Positions 44,001 to 56,293 of a stretch of 64,000 nt of DNA are shown here, piece after piece. The notes under the pieces were generated by a model. The model was given only the letters and a program-made list of their open reading frames with translations. It made no database searches and was not told the DNA's origin. Both the position numbers and the translations under genes were made by a program. Source of the DNA: Gentiana macrophylla (taxonomy: Eukaryota > Streptophyta > Magnoliopsida > Gentianales > Gentianaceae); contig CM047810.1 of NCBI GenBank assembly GCA_026214975.1, positions 37,311,318 to 37,375,317 on the forward strand. The letters run 5' to 3'. Every line of letters begins with the position of its first letter. Position 1 is the first letter of the stretch.

Positions 44001-47000
44001 CAATAAAAAAATAAAAAATAAAAAAAAAAATTATAAAACAAGTTTGTAATATAAATATATTTTAATATATTGGTATATTACGGCCTCCTCTCCTCGGTGT
44101 TCGTGGTTCGTGATCCGGCGGTTCGAGTTCGAATCATCAAGACTCAAGACATAGATTATGTAATTTCTGACTTTCCTAGGATAGATTAGATACGAAGTCA
44201 ACAATCCATCTCGGTGTTTAAATTTTCCGCAATTTATTTTTATGTGTTTGATCATAAAATAGATATAGAATCGAATTGCCGTGACATCGCATCATATCAT
44301 AAATCAACTCCTTGCATACATTTAGAATTTTAATTTTGGTAATTAAAATAGGCATGTATACAAACTCGTGTAATTAGTTGAAATTTAATTAATACGTGGT
44401 AATTAATTAATTTAGTAACTAATTAAAGATCCGAGGGCGGGTTATGAAATCGTTAAGCCTTTCGGTGTGTGTTCTCGGTGAACCGCCTTAAAGCACAAAC
44501 GAGATCACGTTTTTCGATTCAGTAGTGTCTACGAGATTGAATGATGGTAAAAGAACAATAAATCTTGGATAAAAATGGTTCGCTTTATAGGTTGGGTGGT
44601 CAACCGAGCTAGGCTCGACCGACTTAACCCTCCTAGTGTGATGTATGCACGGGGTCGGCAAGACTAAGCTACACTTTGGAGAGCGAGAGGGGTGATTCCT
44701 TCTTATCTCAATGGGTTTGTCTTGACCCGATTTCATCCGATCGTCACATATGTTCCAACGAATAGGACGGGTAGGCTTGCCTACGTTACCGACACCATTC
44801 GGAATCCTTGATTTGATGTACTTTTATGTTAACATCAAAAAGACGTGGTTAGTTAACCCACAACCACTTCCAAAATATTGAGTGGGAGCGGGGAAGGCGA
44901 CAGCCAACCCCACGGCCTCTACTATAGATACAAGTAAGTGAGAGAAGGGTGACGCCTCGCGGCACTTTGATTTCGTCCCCCTACGGATGGTGTTCACCCC
45001 TATCAACATTCATGGCTTGGTCTCCGAAAGGATAGGATTTACTGGTACTCGTCGGGTCACTGACCTATCCTACGACGGCACACTCGGGGCGTACCTAAGA
45101 GATCCGATATAGTAGGTCACACTCATCATGGGTATTCTTGATAATATCTAGGCTAAAAAAGGAAGGTAGTCAATGAATAAAGGGATGTTCGATTCTCGTG
45201 GGATGTTCGATTCTCACAAGTTATTCATTGATGAGATTGTCTCCATTTAACCGTCATCTCTTTGACCTACCCTACGGCGGCAGACTTTGAGATGCGAGGT
45301 TAAAAAACTTGGAATGGTAGAGTAGACTTAATTTTAGTTTACAATTCCTAAAATAAACTTATATAGTAGTGTTAAACTTGAATTAATATATGTCATTTTA
45401 TTTACAGCATTATCCCTTACTAAATTGCTTAAAAATTAATTGACTAGAATTGACTTCTTTAAAAAGTGGAAAGTAACTAGGACGTTGAACTAGTTAATCG
45501 ATAATGCAATTAATTTTTTCGAAAGAGATATTTTCTCTTAAGCCTTTTAAAAACCAGAGTGACATATAGGTATGTCACTAGTGTCATTCGTGTCAAACGG
45601 GAGACAAACTTAGGTGATTTCGGACTTTGAAATTCTTCTAGTGATTTTGAGTGTGTAGTGATTACACGAGTAATTTTCTAATTGAAAAATCGGAAAATCA
45701 TGAAGTGTTACTAGTTGGATGATATTTGGAATCGATGAACTAGTGGGAGCTTTATGATTTATTGTTTTTCTAGAACATTAGAAAAGTGTAACTGACTACA
45801 CACGTTCTAATTGAAAAACCGGAAAGTCATGAAATGTCGCTAGTTGGATGATATTTGGAATCGATGAACTAGTGGGAGTTCTAAGATTTGTTGTTTTTCT
45901 AGAAACATTGGAACTATAGATTTTTCTAATCGAAAAAATCGGAAAATCATAAAAATAAAGCATTGCTCGTTAGACGGTATTTGGAACCGATAAACTAGTG
46001 GGAGCTTTAATGTTATGATTTATTGTTTTTTCTAGTATATTAGAAAATCCGAAAAGTCCCCACGAGTAACACTCGAAATAGACATCCCACGGTTCAAGAG
46101 TAGTGTCTACTCAAACGAACATTGGTTCAAGATCTATTTCCATTCATGGAAAGTCAAGAATGGGAGAATATGTCTAAAAGTGTTAGTCATCTAAATCGAG
46201 AAAACTTTAAGGTCGAACGAAAAATTAATTAAGCGAAAATCATAGGATAAGGGCGGTGATTTGGGATCACCAACCTATGAATCCTTGGCCATTTTCTTGA
46301 GCTCGATTCTTTGGAAGAACAAGGTAGCAAAGTGCATTTAACGATTAAAGGAGTAAACAACGGGCGAGTTAATTTTAGCTAGAATAGTGGGAGTGATATA
46401 AGGAAATGAATCTCGGATTCAATCCTTGGATATCGCGGAAAATTTATTTTCGATTTAAGATTCGTTGGAGCGAATGGATTTACCTTCTATTTGATAATTT
46501 GTTTGTCATATAGAAAGTGAATGTACCATTTGTAGTCTTAATCCAAGACTCGGACTTTTGTTTGATAAAGTCAAAACCACTTGGGCTCGCTTTGAAATAT
46601 GTATATAAAACACATCTTAAGAACTATTAAAAGCAATTGGTTTCTATATTTAGATAAACGCATCTTCATATTCCATAGTTAGTGCATAGTCCTAAAAGAC
46701 AAGACTTGAAGGCGGCTCAGGGTGATTCATTTCTCCGATCTGGTTAGATTGTCTCAAAGGTTCAATGACTAAGTTTCCTTTCAATCGGGAAAGGATAATG
46801 GTTATAAAGAAGTAACATAGCTTGTTCATGGCGACCTTCGGGATCGATGAAATATACAAGCTAGTAGGAGCTTCAGTAGTGACTTCTTGTCGATAACTAT
46901 TCAAACACTCCGGAAAGTTTATCCAAAATATTTTGAGGTTTCTCTGTTTTCACAGAGATAGAGTATTCTATACTCGGAATAGGCCATTCATAGTCCTCGA

Positions 47001-49211
47001 GGCGATGCTTAGCCTTGCCTTATTGTGACATGTTCTCACTAAGTGAGAAACCGTTAAATTGTCTTACATAGTTTTAGATGTGCTACAATACTTCGCTTAA
47101 CTCAATAAAGATATTGGAAGCGAAATAACAGATTTACATTGAAATGTAAGACCGAGAAGTCTACCTAGAATATGCTTTGGAATTTACGGATAAGGTGTGG
47201 ATTCGGTTCACCCCACTTCCATAAATATAAGCATATAGCACACGGTGCTTGAAGGTAAGACTGGTAATTTCGCGCATACGTTCGGTCAATGACCATTCGT
47301 GATATATCTTTTTAAGCTATTGAGTATAAAGGTTAGATATAGGATTCTTGAAATCGGGAAGGGACAGTTATACTGTTGCATCCTTTCTGATAGAGTCCAT
47401 GAATAGTAAAACCTTGAACCTTGAAGTACGTTTACTCAAGGTAGTTACTAACTTATTAAAATCAGACCACATCCAACATCGGTTGTTGGTGATAACACTA
47501 AATACTACTAAACTAGATCAGAATTTCGATCCACCCAGTAAGTATTGGGAGTATGGTTTATCCAATACCCATTACGGTTTCTGCAGACTTTGTAGTCTGA
47601 GGATCGATTGATGACCTATGGCTCTTTTGTGAAGCGGTATAGGATTACTCGATAATAGAGGTTGGTTTAATAGCCATAACCCTCGTGAATGAAGTTCGGT
47701 ACTCAGGTTCTACATTCATGCTCTTGTAGAACCACACAGCGTCTCAGCCCGAGTGGGAGTAATTGGATCTACGGAAAAGAGTAGAATGAATAGGAAAGTT
47801 TATCTTTCAGAGCAAAGATTGAGTGGTCTAGGGGTAATTCCCAAGAAGTAGAGAGTTAATCGGACCTTGAACTCTCTTACCACTTAGTATTGCATGATTT
47901 CGTTCAAAAGCGAGAAAATAGGGGTGATTCCACGAGATTTTCTTGCCAAACAAACGGAGTCTGGATTCATTCAAAGCAGAATGGTATTGCCTTATGAACT
48001 TATGACGAGGATGACCGTCAAGGATTATGTCCTTGTGGATAAAAAGCAAACCTCTCGGTCAATGGAAGTCATATATTTCTACAATATGTGGATTTGACGA
48101 GAATATTGATAAGTCTGTTGTAGACTCGGATATCAATTTTAGTACTGATGAAGTAAATATATATTAGTGTTTGTGAAGGATAATAACATTGCACTTTTGA
48201 TTGGCAACAACATGGGTGTGCTATATCGAAGTCGAGAATCGACAATACCACAATTCTCTAGCGAGAGATTTGGACAACATTCTTAAGAGTTTGACTCGGT
48301 CGAATTCATTAGAATCGATCCATTTGGTTTCCATCCATCTTATTGGTTAAGATGATGCATCTGTGTATGCAACATTCAATGAGGAAGTTCTACCCTATGC
48401 CTCGGGAATGACTCTCTCAATCTTCGGATCGAGAGAAATGGGATAGATTCTCTTTCCAGTAAGAGATGGTTCAGGTTATTGAACGTCAACTTTGATCGAA
48501 TCTTAGATTCGGCGGTTAACAAAGCAAGTTTAGTATGTCCTTTAGTATCTTGAGAGAACGAGGAACAATATGCGGACATATTCATGTGTGAACTTGGATA
48601 TGTGTGATACACTGATTTTGACTTTAAGTCAGATTGAGGATGATCGTTAAGTCAATCTCGGGCTCAGTGTTTACTCTTGTGTTGAAGCTATTGCCTGGAG
48701 GAATCCAGGAACGCAAACTCGACTTTAACTAGTTGAGTGATTAGCGGCTTTTGTAGTAGCTAGAGAGGCGATATAGCTTAAGGATTTCCTTTTCATATCT
48801 GGGAGTGATTCTAGATTTGGAAGCCGATACCACATCATTGTCCAAACGATGAAAGGGTAGCTTATAAGGATTTTCGAAATCACTAGAGGTCAAAAGCATA
48901 TTGGGAAAGTACCACATGATTAGATGGACCGTAACGTTCGATTCTACGCATCGTCTCGAGCGCAGACAACGACTAATCATTAAGACCCATGACATTTAAA
49001 TGTAGGTACTCCCGAGTCAACGACCTATCCTACAACGGCATACTCGGAGTGTACTTTGGAATCGAAATGGTTATGATATGCTTAATGGGTACTAGAATAC
49101 GGGATGGGTCTCCATTGCTTTAGAGCAAGTGGGAGATGTAGTTTGTTGTATTTTAAATAATAGGGTGTGCTCTAAAACAATTAATCACATGCTTTCGTGC
49201 AAGTGGGAGAT
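44000..49211 (+). pseudogene. Heavily decayed copia pol region of element F
   Basis: No frame exceeds about 90 codons, yet pol traces are readable. At about 46747-46795 DCLKGSMTKFPFNRER resembles the CLKGKMTKFPF segment at the end of the integrase zinc region. At about 48755-48925 EAI.LKDF and ITRGQKHIGKVPHD resemble the RNase H phrases EAIWLKNF and PRSHQRSKHIL of Tork/Angela-type copia elements. The sequence CAAGTGGGAGAT before the LTR is the usual polypurine tract of such elements. A GGTCACTGACCTATCCTACGACGG motif recurs at about 45055, 45268 and 49016. Gag is not recognised. Confidence 0.6.
49201..49211 (+). promoter_or_regulatory. Polypurine tract of element F
   Basis: AAGTGGGAGAT directly precedes the 3' LTR; the same sequence precedes the LTR in element H (59326-59336). 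Confidence 0.8.
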
Positions 49212-51048
49212 TGTTAGGTGTGATGCCCGAAAGACAATTTTGTAATTGTTTTATTTAATAAATGAAATGATATTATTATTCATATTTATTATTCTCATAA
49301 TCACCGATGTGACAATAGTATTTACACTACATAAAACCCTAAAGTATATCGTTTATGTAATCACTTAACTCAGTGTATGGTATATACACGGGAGGAGTGA
49401 GTTAGTGAAGATGTACTTAAAATACAATTAGCCCGTAGTGAAGTTAATCGAGAGTATCGGGTCTCTCCTTTAACGTGCTATTAATGCGCCCAGAACACAA
49501 TAGGTGTGATTGTCTTATCCGGACTTTCGGTTAAGAGAACCTAGTGGGGCATTTATATATGATAGATATATCATATAGAAATTTGGACCGATTTGATTAG
49601 AGTTCACGATATAATTCCGTAATCGAGAAGTCTTATCGAATCAATGGATGATCATATTTATGGATATATCTTAATCTGAGGTGATCGCGATCCAAGCGCT
49701 TGAATCGGTATGAAGTTTGACTTGGCGGTTAAGGATTCCACCGAGTCGTGGTCCGAATTACCCCATCTTGGCATTGTCTTTGGATTGAGTGAGTAGTACG
49801 TGTTATCACGAGATCACGGAATCCATTCCTTCCATTTATGGAAGTAGATAGACGATTCCTTATTTGTTAATCCTAGAAAGCGATCGATCCATGGAGTTCA
49901 TATTACAGCGATTAGCTACCCGGTGAGTTGTATGAATTAATTGATCACTAGGGGTTAATGGTAAATAAGGATAAGAGGTTCTAGAAAGGGTTAACGGTAA
50001 CTTCCCGATTTAGAATGAAGCGATCTATGGAGGATTAATCCATATGTAATGATTATATCAATGGACGCTTATTATTATTCTCGTGAGGAGATAAATATAA
50101 TCTCATAATCGGAGGAGTGCGAGTCATGGGATTATGGTGGCATATTCTGTGATTGATTTATCGAATATAATTATTCATTCGTAAGATAATTATTTATTTG
50201 ATTTATCGGAGTCAGCGATTATTAGTCCATGGTCCCCGACGTGCCTCCTAATATAGCATAGCTATTCTCGGACGTCGAATCCTCATAATATTAATTTAGT
50301 TCTTGTTGGACTTTATTAAAACGATATGTGAATTAATTGTTTAGTGGACTATTAAATTAGTTGGGCTAAATAATTAAATATGTGGAAAAGACATTTTCCA
50401 TAATCTTGGCCCAATTATTGTGTTATGGCAAAATTAATATTGACTAGGTCAATAGTTGTAAAATTTCGCCCCATGCTCTATTTTGTGGAACAAGAAATTA
50501 TTTTCTTGTGTATTAATAAGACATGTGCATAAAATATTTATTGGATAAATATTTATGGAAAGAAATAAAGATAAATATTATTCTAGATTTGTTCTAGAAT
50601 ATTATGGGATTATTTTTATTTAATGGATTTATTTTAATTGCAAAATAAAATCCTTGGAGGCTAAGTTTTACTCTCCTATATAAAGAGAGTTCTCCCAAGC
50701 CTTACAACACACAATAATATTTTCGACTTCTACCTCTTAGAGAGGAGAAGGAAAATTTCGGCCAAGGGGTTTAAAGGGAAAATCTTGGAGATTTTCCGGG
50801 TAGCATATCGGAAGGATTCGAGACGAGGATTTCCTTCCACCGGGAGTTGCTTGGATCACACGTACGGAAGATCGTGGTGCTCTTCACACCTTGTTCGTTC
50901 TTTCTATTGCCGTTCTTCAACTTGGATTTTGAGATCCTAGAGGTATGTTCTACAACCCCCTTGTAGATATAGATCTAGTTATTTTATTACGTGTATTTTA
51001 TAGATCTAGATCCTTAAATCGCTTCCGTTGCAGATGGTATTACTAACA
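49212..51048 (+). repeat. 3' LTR of element F
   Basis: 1837 bases, partner of 35431-37263, ending TACTAACA followed by ATTTC, the imperfect copy of the left flank ATTCC. Confidence 0.95.
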
Positions 51049-52170
51049 ATTTCATACCGGCATACTATGTTCTTTCAGAGAAATTTCTACATGGTTTTTG
51101 CCGTGATCGTTGTTAGAACTTCGGCCTCTACCCACTTGGTGAAGTAATCCACTATGACCACTAGAAACCTGAGGTTACCCGGTGCTCGAGGTAGGGGCCT
51201 GACCAGGTCGACCCCTCACTGATCGAAGGACCATGCTGTGACTATAGGGACCATTTGTTGAGAAGCTTGATACGATACGTTATCGTGCACTTGGCATGGC
51301 TTACACCTGCGGATAAGATCCTCAGCATCTTGCTGTATGGTCGGCCAATAGTAGCCAAACAGATGACATTTTAGAGCTAATGTCCGAGCTCCGGGGTGAC
51401 TCCCACATACTCCTAAGTGAAATTCTTGAAGCAAATAGTTTCCTTCATCCTTCAATGCAAACCTAAGCTAGGGTGTCACGAAGGGCTTCATATACAGTAT
51501 GTTATCAAAAAGAGAGTATCGGGTTGCTTTGAACTTCAATTTTCTGGCCAATGTTCTGTCCTCGGGAAGTATCCCGTCGCGAAGGTAGGATACAATAGGA
51601 TCCATCCAAGTATCCTTATGTGTGATGGGCTGAACTTATTTGGTCTCATAGCTTCTTTCTCGTAGTTGTTCTAAGAGTACCCTTTTGTTGGAGACAAAGT
51701 TGGATGCCAATTTAGAACGAGCGTCGGCTCGCCTGTTCTGAGATCGGGGGACCTGTTCTGGGTTGAACATTTTCATGGGTTCCTCTTTGGCCTCGTATTC
51801 TCCCTTAACATGGTTGATGATCAGTTGGGAGTCGCTGTAAACCCGCAAATTTTTTGCTCCTAGCCTGGCCAAATTGAGCCCGGTGATTAACGCTTCATAC
51901 TCGGCTTCGTTGTTGGTGGCATGGAAGTTAAATTGGAGAGCGTATGGGAACTCTTTGCCCTTGGGGCTGATAAGCAGGAGTCCTGTCCCGGCTCATTCTT
52001 TGCTTGAGGCTCCAACGACGTACATGATCCAGTGCTCGGTTTCACAGCTTGGCTGACTCTGGTCGACTGTTATAGCTGTCTCTTCTGCCAAGAAATCTGC
52101 TAAGGCTTGAGCTTGAACTGTGGTTCGAGGGTGGAAGTCCAGATTATATTCCACGAGTTCAACCACCCAT
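51049..52170 (-). pseudogene. Gypsy RNase H and integrase N-terminal part (element E)
   Basis: On the minus strand RNase H is seen as ALADFLAEETAITVDQSQPS followed by NNEAEYEALITGLNLARLGA and VYSDSQLIINHVKGEYEAKE (51636-52100), with one stop. The integrase zinc-binding region follows at 51216-51455 (LFGYYWPTIQQDAEDLIRRC, then KPCQVHD), then WSFDQ and GVDLVRPLPRAPGN with the first catalytic Asp. Element F cuts the core at 51048; the rest is at 34611-35430. Reassembly would give a near full-length but stop-containing integrase. Confidence 0.87.
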
Positions 52171-52174
52171 ATTT

Positions 52175-53500
52175 CTAATTGGCCTGGCGTTTCCGGTGGG
52201 CTAATACTTGCCGAAGGGGCTGATCTGTAACCACGGCTATCGGATGGGCTTGAAAATAGGGCCTTAACTTTCTAGAGGCATGGACTAAGGCAAGTGCCAG
52301 CTTCTCAACGTTTGAGTATCGGATCTCCGGGCCGTGGAGTGTTTTACTGACATAGAAGATCGGTCTCTGTATATTGTCTTGCTCTTTGACGAGGACTACG
52401 CTTATGGCTTCGTTGCATAATGACAAGTAGGCCAGCAAGGTATCTCCTTCCTGCAATGAGGTGAGTATGGGTAGCTCGGCCAAATAGGTTTTCAGATCTT
52501 CGAAGGCCTGTTGGCACTCTTCATCCCATTTAAACGGATTGACTTGCCTTGGGATTTTAAAAAAAGGAAGGGCTCGTTGCGCCGATCGGGATAAAAACTG
52601 GCCGAGGGCGGCCATTCTTCCTGTCAACCTTTGAACTTCTTTGATATTCCTTGGTGCAGCCATAGTCCCTAATGCTTCTATTTTATCGGGATTGGATTTG
52701 ATGCCTTCTTTGGATATCATATACTCCAAGAACTTGCCGGTTCTGACTCCGAACGTACACTTCATGGGGTTAAGCTTCATTTGTGTCATTCTGAGTACTT
52801 CAAAAACTTCTTTCACGTCGATCAAGTATTGTTTGAGGGACTTACTCTTGATCAAGAGATCATCCACGTATACTTTCATACACATTTCGATATGGTCTTT
52901 GAATATCGTGTTAACCGCCCTTTGGTAGGTCACGCTGGCATTCTGGAGAGCAAATGGCATGGTTTTGTAGCAATATGTGTTGAACTCGGTGATGAATGAG
53001 GTCTTTTTTGCGTCCTGGGGGTCCATGGCTATTTGATGGTAGCCTTTGTAGGCGTCCAAAAATCTGAATACCTCGAAACCTATGGTTGAATCCACCATAT
53101 GGTTTATCTTAGGTAACGGATAACAGTCCTTGGGGCAGGTCGGTGAAGTCCACGCACATCCTCCAACTTCTATCCGGTATTTTGATTATGACCGGATTCT
53201 CCAACCATTTAGGATAGCTTACTTCGTGGATAACGTCGGCCTGAAGCATCTTGGCAACTTCTTTCTCGATAGCATCCATTCGCTCTTTGGCAAAATGCCT
53301 ATTATTTTTTTTGGGCGGAGTTTTGGCGTGGGTCAACGTTCAGCTTATGCAAAGCCAGTGTGGGGGATAGCCCTGGCATGTCTTCTGTCTTCCAACCGAA
53401 CATGTCTCTGAATTCTTTCAATAGATCCACCAGTTGTTTCTTGCATTGATCGGGAATCCAGAAACCTATCCTACGGTCAGACCCGCCTGATCTTCCCAAA
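52175..53500 (-). pseudogene. Gypsy reverse transcriptase (element E)
   Basis: The 53109-53336 frame has the start of RT (MLQADVIHEVSYPKWLENPV, then SWRMCVDFTDLP). After a frameshift near 53110 the 307-codon frame 52175-53098 continues with FRFLDAYKGYHQIAMDPQDA, KTMPFALQNASVTYQRAVN and the catalytic YVDDLLIKSK (about 52850-52880). It ends with the connection region FLSRSAQRALPFFKI. YVDDLLIKS and PKWLENPV are typical of Tat/Athila gypsy elements. The frameshift inactivates the polyprotein. Confidence 0.92.
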
Positions 53501-54170
53501 GGCTGACCTCTTCCGCCTTGTCGTCTGAGGACCAGGCCTCTTCGCCTTCAGGGAGCAATTCTTCAATGAGCACCTTGTGGAGCTTTTATTCGCATCAGAG
53601 GCATAGGAACTTCTAACCCCACCCACATCGCCCCTGAGTTCTACGGGGCCGTCCGGGGTAGGAAACCTTAAGCTGTTATGTACGGGCGAGATTATAGCTT
53701 GTAAACCGATCATAGGAGGTCGGCCTATAATGATATTATAGGGGGACGATGCCCTAACCACTACATACTTAACCGAGAGTGTCCGGCCCCTTGGTGGTTG
53801 GCGGAATGTAGTGGCGAGGATAATTGTGCCTTCGGGGCGGACTGGAAGCCCGGCGAAGCCGAACTGAGTGGTGTCTGCTGGCATCATCTTAGAGTTTCCT
53901 AGGTGCATACTAACCGCACTTCCTGTGACGATGCAGATTTGTCTTACCAGACTCCTGCCTAACATGGCTTTAATCATCAGGCCATTGTTGTTAACTGCCA
54001 AGGGGATAGGATCTATGGTGCCTTTTGTAAGGTACTCTCGTGTTGGTACGTGGGTCATCTTCTTTTTCCAGAATCCGGTTGCCAGATCCCCCGGAGATGG
54101 TGTTTATGCTCCCAACTGGATTGGTTGTCGTCATGATATTGTTTGAACAGATTGTCAATAAAAGAGGCCC
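53477..54170 (-). pseudogene. Gypsy protease (element E), active-site Asp lost
   Basis: The frame 53477-54058 reads MIKAMLGRSLVRQICIVTGS, GFAGLPVRPEGTIILATTFR and SPYNIIIGRPPMIGLQAIIS, matching Tat-lineage aspartic proteases. The expected DTGSS active site reads VTGSA, so the catalytic Asp is replaced by Val. Upstream only about 130 bases (INTISGG-like, a known linker between gag and protease) separate it from the primer-binding site. The whole of gag is therefore deleted. Confidence 0.82.
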
Positions 54171-54171
54171 T

Positions 54172-54186
54172 CCTTCAAGCGCCAAT
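54172..54186 (-). promoter_or_regulatory. Probable primer-binding site of gypsy element E
   Basis: On the minus strand ATTGGCGCTTGAAGG follows the 5' LTR. TGGCGC agrees with the start of the site used by many Tat/Athila elements; the rest does not, so the tRNA is uncertain. Confidence 0.5.
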
Positions 54187-54819
54187 TGATGATGTTGGAA
54201 ATCCTCTATACAAATATGGGGCTTCTCCCTTTTAACGACAACCCGTCAAAGCTTCAAGCGCAACGAAAACTATGAAAGTGATAAAAAGATGGGGGAGTTT
54301 GTGGTGGTTTAGACTGCACTTGAGATGTTATTCTTCAAGCTGTCTATGTATCCAATAGATGAATTGGAATCAAGTCCTCGTAGTTCCTTAGGGATTGTTT
54401 ATATAGAGGGGCTTGTGCCCTAGAAATTGCGCGTGGCGTGTCCAAGATGGACTCTGATTGTCGTGTTCCCTAAGAAAAAGAGTAAGATGATTTGATCCCC
54501 TTGATTTTAAGAGATAATTATGGAATACTTGAATATCAGAATCAGGTTAGTTATGTTTTAGGATTATTTCTGTATTTATTCGATTTGGTGCATGCGTAAG
54601 AAGTGAGGTCCGAGAAGGACCGAGCCCGACCTGTTAGGACGGGCACCGATGTGCTGATCATACATTTGGCCGACCTGGGAAGGTTGGGAAAGAGTGCTCG
54701 ATCTTGGGCAGCTCGGGTACTGGGGCTCCGCCCCTTAAAGGAGACTTTTCTCCATCCTTATCTATTGTTGGACTATCATGGAGATAACACCTGGCGAGGT
54801 GGTGATCCGACCTCCGTCA
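54187..54819 (-). repeat. 5' LTR of gypsy element E
   Basis: 633 bases, TGATGATGTTGG...CTCCGTCA, matching the interrupted left LTR. It ends where LINE sequence begins. Confidence 0.88.
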
Positions 54820-55686
54820 GTTACCCCCCGCATTTTGTAGAACATCATAAGTTGACTGAATGGTGAAAGCCCCATTATGGGTGAACTTCCTGAACCAAGA
54901 CTGCTTAGCATTGTCCTAATGAATGCCCGATATCGATTGGAGCACACTTCATGTGCCCAACATAGCCCTTCAAGCAGGGGCGGCGCCACCTTATAGAAAA
55001 AGGGTCACCGGACCCTCAAAAAAACAAAAAATTCTTTGTATATTATACACAATTTAAAATTTTTATGTACTAATATCTACTTACTGACCCGTTAAAATTT
55101 TCAAATATTTGCCCTTGACCCATAATTATATATATATATTTTATGTAATGTATTAAAAATTTGTAATACGGTGTGTCGATCTCGATCCCTGACCCGTGTC
55201 ACACAATTCCAACAGCCGCCCCTGCCTTGGAGTGAGGGAGGCAAAAGACGTAGTCTCTCTATCACCAATAACATGCTTCAGGTAGCAAGGTGTGTAAAAG
55301 GGAAAAGGCGAATTTTAGCGAAGTTAACTCTTTGACCAGAGACTCAACATAAGTCAATCATTACTCGATCCAGAACTTTCATGCAATAGGTTGATGCTTC
55401 CCAGAAGAAGAAAATGTTCATCCGCAAATAGCAAATAAGATATTCTGACACCACTCGCAGTAATGCGATACGGCTTCTAAATTTTAGATCATTTGTCCAA
55501 GAACCTCCATGCACAAAACAAACAAATATGGTGACAATGGATCACCTTGTCTTACCCCGCATTGAGGAACAAAGTTATTCCACTGCTTGTCATTCCAAAT
55601 GATAGAAAGAGAGGCCGTCTTAATATAAAACATGATAAGATCAACAAAAGAGGAATCAAATCCCGAGTGGTGGAGAACATGCACAA
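54820..55686 (-). pseudogene. LINE reverse transcriptase fragment, right part
   Basis: The minus-strand frame 55484-55684 reads LHHSGFDSSFVDLIMFYIKT, then QCGVRQGDPLSPYLFVLCME, a diagnostic RT motif of plant L1 LINEs. The following sequence (55230-55484) contains decayed ILFA-type catalytic region in broken frames, and after a MITE, WFRKFTHNGAFTIQSTYDVL (about 54840-54910), the region after RT. The fragment is cut on the right at about 55686 and on the left by gypsy E, with the next piece at 19330-19559. Confidence 0.85.
54975..55224. mobile_element. hAT-like MITE in the LINE fragment
   Basis: 250 bases with inverted ends CAGGGGCGGC...GCCGCCCCTG, flanked by CCTTCAAG and CCTTGGAG, an 8-base duplication with two changes. 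End sequence and 8-base duplication are those of hAT elements. No coding sequence. Confidence 0.82.
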
Positions 55687-55940
55687 TGAAACGCCATTAG
55701 AAACGAGGAGTAAGTATTACCAAATGAAACCAAGCTCTTCAACTTCATCTTCTCCAATTAATACAAGTTGTCAATTTACACCAATAGAAGAAAGAAGAAC
55801 TTTTAGAGTAGATTTACACAAGATCAAAGCTAAATAACTAATCCAAAACTATAACTATCACTATTCTAAGCTATTCTGAATTTCTAACTATAACGGTAGG
55901 AAATAGTAGAAACAAGGGTTCATGGTTCAAGGGAGAGAAG
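55687..55940. other. Anonymous sequence between LINE and element G
   Basis: AT-rich, no gene or repeat recognised. It is the target into which element G inserted (left flank AGAAG). Confidence 0.5.
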
Positions 55941-56293
55941 TAAAGAGAAAAAATAAAAGATGCAAGCGATGGAAGAAGAACACAAACACTTTTATTATTT
56001 TTGCTGTGTGTTTATCTAGGTTATTACAAACATATATATATAGCACAGCAAAAGTAAACCCACGGCTGAAGCCCTAAATCGGCAACACATTATTCAACTA
56101 CTTGGACAAAAGGACAAGCAAACCTAATAGTATACTTTGACGAAAATGCCACTCTAAATAATTCTAAGTACATATAAATATTTAAAGCCTGGATCTGATA
56201 ATTCATGCACGTGAAACACACGGGTCGACACACACGTTGAACATAAACGGGTAGTTCAGGAATCGCTAGATAATTAGGAATAGAGAGGGCTCA
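55941..56293 (-). repeat. 3' LTR of element G
   Basis: 353 bases (TAAAGAGAAAAAATAAAAG...GAGGGCTCA on the + strand). It repeats from 63697 to the window end. The element-strand start TGAGCCC is canonical; the end CTCTTTA lacks the usual CA. Confidence 0.85.

Larger units (their letters stand above)
35431..51048 (+). mobile_element. Copia-derived non-autonomous element F with captured segment
   Basis: A 15,618-base element inserted in the integrase of gypsy E, with near-duplicate LTRs (35431-37263, 49212-51048) and flanks ATTCC/ATTTC. A primer-binding site (37265) and polypurine tract (AAGTGGGAGAT before 49212) place it on the + strand. The interior is 11.9 kb. It has no open gag or pol, only relics of copia pol (such as 48750-48960), and it contains an inverted-repeat-bounded segment with plant gene fragments and a minisatellite. 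It must have depended on proteins from elsewhere when it last moved. Confidence 0.9.
19560..54819 (-). mobile_element. Ty3/gypsy Tat-type element E, host of a nested insertion complex
   Basis: The two LTRs (19560-31189 interrupted, and 54187-54819) bound a minus-strand element. Protease, RT, RNase H and integrase lie at 51049-54170 and 34612-35430. An antisense ORF is on the + strand at 31490-33597, and a 92-bp tandem array separates pol from it. This layout (tandem repeats plus antisense ORF between pol and the 3' LTR) is typical of the Tat/Grande lineages. Removing copia elements D and F with their duplications leaves about 8.6 kb. Gag is missing: protease starts about 100 bases from the primer-binding site. 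It is therefore non-autonomous. No clean target-site duplication was found. Confidence 0.85.

Noticed and set aside
44488..45009. Minus-strand ORFs in the interior of element F
   Set aside because: There is no recognisable domain, and the region is a decayed plus-strand element.
47894..48097. Plus-strand ORF of 67 codons in element F
   Set aside because: It lies in decayed pol sequence, has no recognisable motif and is flanked by stops in all frames.
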